Both the position numbers and the translations under genes were made by a program. Positions 1 through 5,615 of a stretch of 6,670 bases of DNA are shown piece after piece (the first letter of the stretch is position 1; every line of letters starts with the position of its first letter). The notes below the pieces were generated by a model. That model did not search any database, was not told the origin of the DNA, and worked only from the letters and a program-made list of their open reading frames with translations. Source of the DNA: Deltaproteobacteria bacterium (lineage in GTDB: Bacteria; Myxococcota_A; SURF-8); the NCBI GenBank assembly GCA_029570245.1, contig JAKQSH010000171.1, forward strand, positions 1-6,670. The letters are read 5' to 3'.

Positions 1-1300
1 CCACCACCACATCCGGCGGCGGGTTGAGATTTTCTGCCGCAAACGGCGTGCGTACTTCTATGCCCTGCTGCGCCAGCTGATCGGACATGGGCGGATAAAC
101 CTGTTCGTCAGAGCCGCTGACCTGAAAACCGGCTTCCTTGAGCAGTCCGGCCAGCGAACCCATGGCGGTTCCGGCCACCGCCGAAAGGTGGATGCGTCTG
201 GCTTTTTCTGCGGCGGCGCGCCGGTAAGGTCCGCGCGAAGTTGCGCCGCATTCCTCGAAGATGCAGTTGTGCAGACGACGACGGAATGCCGCCATTTCGT
301 CCGTTCCGCAGCTTCCGGCCGTCCGGTTGGAAAGGAAAACCACCGACAGTTCGTGGTCGGGGTCTATCCAGCAGCTTGTTCCTGTAAATCCCAGATGGCC
401 GATGGCGTGCGGTGAAATATGGCGTCCGGCCTGCGAGATTTTCCAGACCGGACGATCCCAGCCGGGAACATGCGCGGCGCGCGGCAGTTTGTGGAACGGG
501 TGCCAGAATTCAACAACTGTGTTGTACGGCAGCAGATCGGATTCGCCCGCCAGACCGCGCCGCCACTCCCAGAGAACACTTTCGACTGCGGCGGCTGTTC
601 CATAAAGCCCGGCATGCCCGCAGACTCCGCCCACTGCGGCGGCGTTGTCGTCGTTGATGCGCCGGTCTTCGCTTCTGGAATGAACTATCCTGTTTTCACT
701 GTCGGTTCTGCTGTTTAAAGGCCGGTAAAGTATGCCGTAAATTCCGAGCTTTGAGAAAAATTCCTTTTCAACAAATGCGTCCAGGCGCATCTGCGTAATT
801 TTTTCGACTGCATACGCCAGCAGCATGAAGCCCGGATCGCTGTATGTTTCAATTGTTTCTGGCGGGTTTTCCAGCGGCTCATCCAGAAGCATTTCGAGCA
901 GACGCCCGCGGTTGGCATCGAAATCTGTTCCGGGCAGTTGCTCGTAAAAAGGCTTCCAGGCCGGCAGGCCGGAAGTGTGATTGAGCAGCATCTTGAGCGT
1001 AACGTTTTCTCTCCCGCTACCTTTATATCGCGCAAAAAATCGGCAGAGAGGATTGTCGAGATTTATTTCGCCGGCATCCGCCAGCAGCGCGCAGGCTGCA
1101 GCCGTCGCCAGCGGTTTTGTCAGCGACGCCAGATCGAAGAGGCTGTTTTCGTTCACAGTTGCGGCTTCGGCAGTAAAAGAGGTTTTGCCGTAAGCCGCGC
1201 TGAAAATGCGTCCCCGGTTGTCGCTGACACTTAGTTGTGCACCGGAAAACAACCCCTGCGCCAGGGCTTCGATCACTATGGCGTTGCTTTTTTCAAGCAT
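1..1300 (-). CDS. mpl: Fusion: AmiE-like serine hydrolase (beta-lactamase fold) + Mpl murein tripeptide ligase (3' end outside window)
   Basis: I translated this minus-strand frame by hand from ATG 1300 to base 1: 433 codons, no stop. Residues 1 to about 350 form a PF00144/S12 hydrolase. It has the nucleophile motif S59-L-T-K62, the LLNHTSGLP segment at 105-113, Y153-S-D155 as second motif, GGVCGHAGLYGT at 224-235, and HLGFTGTS (302-309) in the KTG position, followed by a WIDPDHEL...FLSNR strand. There is no signal peptide, so it should be cytoplasmic. After a linker of about 18 residues, 369 onward reads RIHLSAVAGTAMGSLAG, then GSDEQVYPPMSDQL. This is the nucleotide-binding N-terminal domain of Mpl; YPPMS separates Mpl from MurC. 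Mpl joins L-Ala-gamma-D-Glu-mDAP to UDP-MurNAc with ATP. The first loop glycine of the family is Ala374 here. The ATP-binding and C-terminal domains lie outside the window. The hydrolase branch includes Bacillus AmiE (MurNAc-L-Ala amidase), so amidase is my best guess; esterase or DD-peptidase are alternatives. ATG 1321, in frame and overlapping the ldcA stop, is a weaker start. Confidence 0.88.
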   Translation of the reverse strand, partial: MLEKSNAIVIEALAQGLFSGAQLSVSDNRGRIFSAAYGKTSFTAEAATVNENSLFDLASLTKPLATAAACALLADAGEINLDNPLCRFFARYKGSGRENVTLKMLLNHTSGLPAWKPFYEQLPGTDFDANRGRLLEMLLDEPLENPPETIETYSDPGFMLLAYAVEKITQMRLDAFVEKEFFSKLGIYGILYRPLNSRTDSENRIVHSRSEDRRINDDNAAAVGGVCGHAGLYGTAAAVESVLWEWRRGLAGESDLLPYNTVVEFWHPFHKLPRAAHVPGWDRPVWKISQAGRHISPHAIGHLGFTGTSCWIDPDHELSVVFLSNRTAGSCGTDEMAAFRRRLHNCIFEECGATSRGPYRRAAAEKARRIHLSAVAGTAMGSLAGLLKEAGFQVSGSDEQVYPPMSDQLAQQGIEVRTPFAAENLNPPPDVVV

Positions 1301-1309
1301 GAAAAACGG

Positions 1310-1315
1310 CTCCTT
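1310..1315 (-). promoter_or_regulatory. Ribosome binding site of the hydrolase-Mpl fusion
   Basis: AAGGAG on the minus strand lies 9 bases before ATG 1300. The alternative in-frame ATG at 1321 has only a distant, weak GGAAG upstream, so this site decides the start in favour of 1300. It sits directly after the stop codon of the LD-carboxypeptidase gene, which fits translation within one mRNA. Confidence 0.75.
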
Positions 1316-1317
1316 GT

Positions 1318-2241
1318 TCATGTCACCAGGGCTTCCAGCACCTCAAGGCGCCCGGTATTTCCGTCAAGACGCGCCGTTACGCCGCATGGAACGGGATGAT
1401 TTTCGGGAATATGTCCCACAGGCAGTCCTGCCAGCAGGGGATAGCCGTAAGCCTCCGTAAGCTCCAGCGCGCGTTCGCGCAGCAGTTCGTTATGAATATT
1501 CTGCTCGCCGCCCGTCGTGAAGGCGCCCAGCGCCAGACCGGCCAGCCCGGAAAGCACGCCGGACAGCTTCAGGTGCGTCAGCATGCGGTCAATGCGGTAA
1601 GTCTCCTCGTTAACGTCTTCCACGACGAGAATTTTACCTTCAAAATCCGGCAGATATGGTGTTCCGATCAGGCTGTGAAGCAGGCTCAGGTTGCTGCACA
1701 GAAGTTTTCCTTCGGCGTTTCCGCCGCGCAGAATCTCCAGCGGATGATCGAAAAGCGAACCCGCCGGGGAAGGATCGGAAATCAATCTGAAATAACGGGA
1801 GACTACTTCGGGCGGAGCATCCGGCAGCGTCAGAAAGTGCGGGCCGTGGATGCATTTTGCGTCGCAGCGGGCCGTCAGTGCAAGAATGAGAGCCGAATTG
1901 TCTGAAAAACCCATGAAAACTTTGATGTTTTCTCTGATTGAATCGAAATCCAGACTCTCAAACAGGCGCATGTTTCCGTACCCGCCGCGCACCGCCAGAA
2001 TTACCTTTATGTTCGGGTCGCCGAAAGCCCACATCAACTCAGCCCGGCGGCGCTCATCCGTTCCCGCCAGATAGCCTTCAGACTCGAAAACGTCTTCGCG
2101 CCAGACGGCCTGATATCCCTGCCGGGAAATGAAGGCGCAGGCTCTTTCCCATCCAGTGCGGTTGAATGCCCCGGCAGGCGCCACTATGGCTATTTTTTCG
2201 CCGCCGTTTATGCGGGACGGAAATTTTTGGAATGCAGACAT
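1318..2241 (-). CDS. ldcA: LD-carboxypeptidase (peptidase family S66, LdcA type)
   Basis: Cytoplasmic serine peptidase that removes the terminal D-Ala from L-Ala-D-Glu-mDAP-D-Ala tetrapeptide (free or muropeptide-linked), giving the tripeptide used by Mpl. The protein is 307 residues, the usual length for S66. Numbered from ATG 2241, it shows the N-terminal IAIVAPAG segment (17-24), VRGGYG (84-89), the nucleophile elbow GFSDNSAL with Ser113, the glutamate in VVEDVNEETYRIDRML (Glu208) and the histidine in LPVGHIPEN (His277). Together these give the Ser-Glu-His triad of the family. No signal peptide is present. An ATG six bases upstream (2247) is in frame, but the GGAG would be only 2 bases from it against 8 bases from ATG 2241, so I chose the latter. 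The gene ends 17 bases before the hydrolase-Mpl fusion, which almost certainly shares its mRNA. The related microcin-immunity protein MccF belongs to the same family, but the recycling neighbour argues for LdcA. Confidence 0.93.
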   Translation of the reverse strand: MSAFQKFPSRINGGEKIAIVAPAGAFNRTGWERACAFISRQGYQAVWREDVFESEGYLAGTDERRRAELMWAFGDPNIKVILAVRGGYGNMRLFESLDFDSIRENIKVFMGFSDNSALILALTARCDAKCIHGPHFLTLPDAPPEVVSRYFRLISDPSPAGSLFDHPLEILRGGNAEGKLLCSNLSLLHSLIGTPYLPDFEGKILVVEDVNEETYRIDRMLTHLKLSGVLSGLAGLALGAFTTGGEQNIHNELLRERALELTEAYGYPLLAGLPVGHIPENHPVPCGVTARLDGNTGRLEVLEALVT

Positions 2242-2249
2242 TGCCATGA

Positions 2250-2253
2250 CTCC
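2250..2253 (-). promoter_or_regulatory. Ribosome binding site of ldcA
   Basis: GGAG on the minus strand is 8 bases before ATG 2241 and only 2 bases before ATG 2247. The spacing decides for the downstream ATG. Confidence 0.6.
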
Positions 2254-2333
2254 GCAACTGGGTTAGAATTTTTGACAGAAACAGGTCGTCCGGCGAAGCG
2301 GAGCATAAAACCGCCGACAGACGATCATGGGGC

Positions 2334-2362
2334 ATTTTCGCTTTTAAGCGCATTAAAGTCAA
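2334..2362 (-). promoter_or_regulatory. Candidate sigma70-type promoter for the ldcA/mpl operon
   Basis: Reading on the minus strand, TTGACT (2362-2357) is followed after 17 bases by GAAAAT (2339-2334). This is 5 of 6 and 4 of 6 matches to the consensus boxes. The predicted start near 2327 would leave a leader of about 85 bases before ATG 2241. The call rests on box match and spacing only. Confidence 0.4.
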
Positions 2363-2416
2363 ATCTGCGGGGAGTGTCGGATTATTCACCAGGCTTCGGC
2401 TAATCGTGGATTTTGA

Positions 2417-2446
2417 TTGACTTATTTTCGTCTGAACTGATATAAG
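2417..2446 (+). promoter_or_regulatory. Sigma70-type promoter with extended -10 for the envelope operon
   Basis: TTGACT (2417-2422) and TATAAG (2441-2446) are separated by 18 bases, each matching 5 of 6 consensus positions. TG at 2438-2439 one base before the -10 box makes an extended -10. Transcription would start near 2453, leaving a leader of about 87 bases before ATG 2540. It is the best promoter-like sequence in the divergent region and is correctly oriented for the three-gene operon. Confidence 0.6.
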
Positions 2447-2459
2447 CTGAAGTTCAATG

Positions 2460-2472
2460 ATTGCGTTGCAAT
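2460..2472. repeat. Short inverted repeat at the start of the envelope operon leader
   Basis: ATTGC-GTT-GCAAT is a perfect 5-base inverted repeat around a 3-base centre. It lies about 7 to 19 bases past the predicted start point of the right-hand promoter, a position where a bound repressor could block transcription. The arms are short and could occur by chance. Confidence 0.3.
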
Positions 2473-2528
2473 TTATAAAGGGCAGTTTTTTGCTTAACAG
2501 AGCAGTCACGTACACCCATTTATTCTTC

Positions 2529-2535
2529 AGGAGGG
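2529..2535 (+). promoter_or_regulatory. Strong ribosome binding site of the small periplasmic protein gene
   Basis: AGGAGGG is a near-perfect anti-16S match. The AGGAGG core ends 5 bases before ATG 2540, which supports that ATG over the in-frame ATG at 2555. Confidence 0.7.
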
Positions 2536-2539
2536 CACC

Positions 2540-3244
2540 ATGGGTAAGACAATTATGAGGAGTCTGCTGATATCGACGCTTTTAATCCTCGTATATGCCT
2601 CGGCCTATGCCGATGATGCTCGCAACAGCGCCGGTTCGGGCGCAGGTGAAATTGACAACAGCTCGCCCGGACAGCTTTCCGGTGCGGATGAAGCCTATGA
2701 CGTAAAGCTGAAAAGTCTCGAAGAAAAGGTAAATCAGCTCAAAGAAAAAATCTTCCGTTCCAAAACGCGTCTGATGCTGTTGCAGGAAACTCTCATGCAC
2801 GGCGTAATCGCCGGCTCCAAAATCGTGCTGGCGCATCAGAACGAAATGAAGGGACCTTTCAAGCTCGAATCAGTGGCATATTATCTCGACGGCGCCCCCA
2901 TATTCGGAAAAATCGACATCGACGGCGACCTCGACAAGCGCAAGGAAATCGAAATCTACAACGGCTCGCTGGCTCCCGGAAACCATCTGGTTTCGGTGTA
3001 CATGGTATATCGCGGACAGTCGGGGCTTTTTTCCTATGTTGAAGGAATAAAGGTAAAACTGAAATCCAATTACAGTTTCCGCGCCGAGGAAGGCAAAATC
3101 ACCAGAATCGACGTAATCGGATACGACAAGGGCGGCGTAACTTCCAAATTCGAAGAGCGCCCCGCCGTCAAGTATAAAACCAGCCTTAAAGACCTCACCG
3201 ATGAAGATGTCGAAGACATTCAGAAACCCAAAGAACAGGGCTGA
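2540..3244 (+). CDS. Conserved exported protein, coiled coil plus beta-rich domain, function unknown
   Basis: The product has 234 residues. Residues 1-24 form a Sec signal peptide with hydrophobic core LLISTLLILV and probable cleavage after AYA (24/25). There is no lipobox cysteine, so it is likely soluble in the periplasm or attached through partners. Residues 25-52 are a Ser/Gly/Asp-rich low-complexity linker. Residues 53-86 show leucine-spaced heptads, a short coiled coil suited to oligomerisation. Residues about 92-205 form a beta-rich globular domain with VAYYLDGAPIF, APGNHLVSVYMVYRG and GYDKGG. From memory this pattern matches conserved proteins of myxobacteria and relatives that are often labelled dihydrolipoamide acetyltransferase. 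That label does not fit, because there is no lipoyl domain and no HxxxDG catalytic motif. The tail (206-234) is charged. It is the first gene of the operon, 46 bases ahead of the TPR/coiled-coil gene, and likely acts with it. A structural or adaptor role is inference. Confidence 0.88.
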   Translation: MGKTIMRSLLISTLLILVYASAYADDARNSAGSGAGEIDNSSPGQLSGADEAYDVKLKSLEEKVNQLKEKIFRSKTRLMLLQETLMHGVIAGSKIVLAHQNEMKGPFKLESVAYYLDGAPIFGKIDIDGDLDKRKEIEIYNGSLAPGNHLVSVYMVYRGQSGLFSYVEGIKVKLKSNYSFRAEEGKITRIDVIGYDKGGVTSKFEERPAVKYKTSLKDLTDEDVEDIQKPKEQG

Positions 3245-3263
3245 CGCGAATCGAAGAATCAGG

Positions 3264-3287
3264 CTTCTATCTGAAAGGAGATAGGGG
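3264..3287 (+). promoter_or_regulatory. Hairpin carrying the ribosome binding site of the TTG-started TPR gene
   Basis: In the 46-base gap between the first two operon genes, CTATCT (3267-3272) pairs with AGATAG (3279-3284) around the loop GAAAGG. Two G-U pairs and a C-G pair extend the stem to 9 pairs (3264-3272 with 3279-3287). The Shine-Dalgarno AAAGGAG (3274-3280) is half in the loop and half in the stem, 10 bases before TTG 3291. The pairing is plain in the sequence; a role in limiting translation is inference. Confidence 0.5.
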
Positions 3288-3290
3288 TAA

Positions 3291-5615
3291 TTGAACATTA
3301 GGATCATAAAGATCGGGAGTATGCTGCCTGCGATGCTCGCCGTGATTCTGATCTGCAGGGAGGGCCGGGCGGTTGATCTGGAAAAACTGCGTGCGGATGT
3401 GGATTCGTCCAGTGCGCGTGTCGCCGCTTACGAAGAACAGATGAGCCAGATGGAAGGGCGTTATGTCAAGACGCTCATCATCGACAAAAATACGATCTTC
3501 GACAACCGCTACAGAAACGCCGCACTGCTTTACAAAGCCGGCGATTACGTTCATTCGGCCATCATTTTTTCCGACCTGCTGACCTTTCCCAACGCAAAAG
3601 CCAGACCGGAATACTACAGCATGCTGTACTATCTTGGAAGCTCGCTTTATCACAGCGGCAACTATATTTCCGCCAGAAAGTATCTGGAAGAAGTCGTCAA
3701 TGTCGGAGAAGGCGGGCGTTATTTCCGTGATGCTGCTCTTACCATGATCGACATCCATGTCAGGCAGGATCGTTTCGATGCGGCTGAACGTTATTACAAA
3801 ATGATTTCGCGCGTATCCGGCTCCGAGGGCTGGGACAGCATCCAGTATTCTTACGGCAAGTTGCTGCACCGCGAAAACAGAATAGACCTTTCTTTGCGCA
3901 CCATGGATCAGATTCCGCCGTCAAGCGACTTTTACTCCAGGGCGCAATATTTCAAGGGCGTACTGCTTATCGAAAAGAAAGACCTGAAAGCCGCTCTGCT
4001 GGTTTTCGAAAATCTGCGCGGCATGGAAGTTCAGACCGTCAGAGAGCGTCGTCTGAACGAACTGGCGACGCTGGCGGTGGCGCGCATCAAATACGATCTT
4101 GGGCAGTTCGACGAGGCGTTGTCCGTTTATCGTCTGATTCCTGTAGAATCGCCTTTCTTCGACCAGGCTTATCACGAAATCTGCTGGATTTATGTGAAGA
4201 AGGCCAAAAAAGACGAGGCGGCCAACACGCTCGACATTTTGCTCATCGCCCGTCCCGACACCATGTACGAGCCGGAACTGCGGCTGCTTAAAGGCGACAT
4301 CGCGCTGTGGGCGCAGAAATACTCCGTTGCCGAAAATTCCTTCCAGCACGTGGCCGACAAATATCATCCGGTGGTTCTGCGCATGGACGAAATTCTCAAA
4401 ACGGCCAAAGGCAGAGGCGCGGAGGCTCTGGAACACGATATGAGCGAGCAGGGCGGCAGCCTGCCGCCGATAGTCCGCATGTGGCTGGCGCAGGAAGAAC
4501 TTGTTTCCGACGCTCTGATCGTAAGACAGGAACTTGACGAAAGCAGCATCGACCTGACCGAATCGCAGAAAATAATCGACACGCTTACGCTGCACCTGAA
4601 CCAGAAGAACAAGGCCAATCTGTTTCCGCAGCTCAAAGAGGGCCGCGACACCGGCATGCAGCTTAAAACGGAATTGACACAAGAAAGCGCCACGCTGGCT
4701 TCGCTGGCCGCCGAACTGCTGGGCGAATACGCGCCGGAAGAAAAGGTGCGGCTGGAGCAGATTCGCAGCCGTCGTCTCGAACTTGAAAAAGCCTACGAGC
4801 AGATTCCGCGCACCACTGAGGGGCGCCAGGAAAGACGGCAGCGTCATGTGGAACGCATGCGTCAGGTCGATCAGGAAATCTACAAGCTTCAGTTGCAGAT
4901 GGAAGGCCTCAACGAAATAGTGGCCGAAATAGGCAGGCGTCAGGAGCTTGTGCGCGGCGATCCCACCCGAAGCCAGAGCTACCTGCAGCGCGTGACCGAG
5001 CGCATCCGGGGCGAGCAGCAGGAAATAAAAGCCATGCTGGGCGAACTCGACAGTCTGGCGAAGGAAGTTAAAACCGAAACCGAAATGGCCATGATAGGTG
5101 AAGAAGCCGAACAGCGTGATGTGGCCATTATGAAGCAGATTAAAGACCTTTCACGTCAGGAAGAAGAGCTTGTGGCCAGTCTGGGCAACGGTTTTTCGGA
5201 AGAAGGCCGTCTTCTGCTTCAACAGATCGAAGACAACCGCAAACGCACCGATGCCGTTGATGAAAAGATCGAAAGATATTTCACCGCGCTCGAAAATCTC
5301 GTCACTGGAGCCGTGGCCGAGTTCAGCCGGGTTCTTGAAAGCGAAAAACTGCTGATGAAGGCGCATCTTGACGAAGTGGAGCGCTGCAGACGCGAAACTC
5401 AGCTGCTTTCAGGGCTGATCGCCTACGACAATCTGCGCAGCGTGCGGAACCGCTTCTACGACTATGTGCTCAAGGCCGACATGGGCGCAGTCAACATCGC
5501 CTGGGAAAAAAGGCAGGAGGTTCGCAACAGAATCGACGAACTTCTTGACATGCGAGCCAAAGACCTCGAAGCGCTTGAAGAGGGATTCAGGGCCGTCCGC
5601 GAGGGAAGCCTATGA
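3291..5615 (+). CDS. Exported TPR and long coiled-coil protein (774 aa), probable envelope scaffold
   Basis: The start is TTG 3291, with AAAGGAG 10 bases upstream. The next in-frame ATG (3321) has its GGGAG only one base away and would delete the basic N-region of the signal peptide (RIIKIG, then MLPAMLAVILI), so TTG is preferred. Cleavage is probably after GRA (27/28). Residues about 70-360 consist of helical TPR-like pairs, for example YKAGDYVHSAIIFSDLL (81-97), YLGSSLYHSGNYISARKYLE (114-133), RQDRFDAAERYYKMI (158-172) and YDLGQFDEALSVYRLIP (268-284). Residues about 400-710 are almost entirely charged helix rich in Glu, Gln, Arg and Leu, a long coiled coil. The C-terminal block NLRSVRNRFYDYVLKADMG (714-732) followed by IAWEKRQEVRNRI recalls, from memory, the ends of myxobacterial TPR proteins near gliding genes. 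No enzymatic motif was seen. It overlaps the next gene by ATGA. Role as a periplasmic scaffold is inference. Confidence 0.9.
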   Translation: MNIRIIKIGSMLPAMLAVILICREGRAVDLEKLRADVDSSSARVAAYEEQMSQMEGRYVKTLIIDKNTIFDNRYRNAALLYKAGDYVHSAIIFSDLLTFPNAKARPEYYSMLYYLGSSLYHSGNYISARKYLEEVVNVGEGGRYFRDAALTMIDIHVRQDRFDAAERYYKMISRVSGSEGWDSIQYSYGKLLHRENRIDLSLRTMDQIPPSSDFYSRAQYFKGVLLIEKKDLKAALLVFENLRGMEVQTVRERRLNELATLAVARIKYDLGQFDEALSVYRLIPVESPFFDQAYHEICWIYVKKAKKDEAANTLDILLIARPDTMYEPELRLLKGDIALWAQKYSVAENSFQHVADKYHPVVLRMDEILKTAKGRGAEALEHDMSEQGGSLPPIVRMWLAQEELVSDALIVRQELDESSIDLTESQKIIDTLTLHLNQKNKANLFPQLKEGRDTGMQLKTELTQESATLASLAAELLGEYAPEEKVRLEQIRSRRLELEKAYEQIPRTTEGRQERRQRHVERMRQVDQEIYKLQLQMEGLNEIVAEIGRRQELVRGDPTRSQSYLQRVTERIRGEQQEIKAMLGELDSLAKEVKTETEMAMIGEEAEQRDVAIMKQIKDLSRQEEELVASLGNGFSEEGRLLLQQIEDNRKRTDAVDEKIERYFTALENLVTGAVAEFSRVLESEKLLMKAHLDEVERCRRETQLLSGLIAYDNLRSVRNRFYDYVLKADMGAVNIAWEKRQEVRNRIDELLDMRAKDLEALEEGFRAVREGSL
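5601..5615 (+). promoter_or_regulatory. Ribosome binding site and ATGA overlap coupling the two TPR genes
   Basis: GAGG (5601-5604) lies 7 bases before ATG 5612. That ATG overlaps the TGA stop (5613-5615) of the upstream gene. This arrangement usually couples translation of the two genes and supports a fixed ratio of the products. Confidence 0.65.

Noticed and set aside
188..1234. Several plus-strand frames and one minus-strand frame (715-1035) within the hydrolase-Mpl region
   Set aside because: All are Arg/Ala/Ser-rich shadows of the continuous fusion frame that carries the conserved motifs.
1396..1905. 169-codon plus-strand frame inside ldcA
   Set aside because: It is antisense to a protein with a full Ser-Glu-His triad and has no recognisable domain.
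2272..2277. Perfect TTGACA on the plus strand
   Set aside because: No -10-like hexamer lies 16-19 bases downstream (the region is GC-rich), and CATAAA is about 25 bases away.
2291..2316. CGGCG/CGCCG inverted repeat with a 16-base loop, in the putative ldcA leader
   Set aside because: Only five pairs with a long loop and a competing GCGG/CCGC pairing inside. There is no U-run for a terminator and no riboswitch pattern I recognise.
2078..2515. 145-codon minus-strand frame crossing the intergenic region into ldcA
   Set aside because: It overlaps ldcA in another frame, runs through both candidate promoters and gives a composition unlike a real protein.
2540..3244. Dihydrolipoamide acetyltransferase label for the small exported protein
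   Set aside because: No lipoyl domain, no HxxxDG motif, and a clear signal peptide. The enzyme is cytoplasmic.
3291..3380. Lipoprotein signal in the 774-residue protein (Cys22 after ILI)
   Set aside because: The residue before the cysteine is Ile, not Gly, Ala or Ser, so the lipobox rule is not met. Type I cleavage after GRA fits better.
3921..4847. 308-codon open frame antisense to the TPR/coiled-coil gene
   Set aside because: It mirrors the codon pattern of the real gene on the other strand, has low-complexity Phe/Val/Gln-rich content with no motif and no convincing ribosome binding site.
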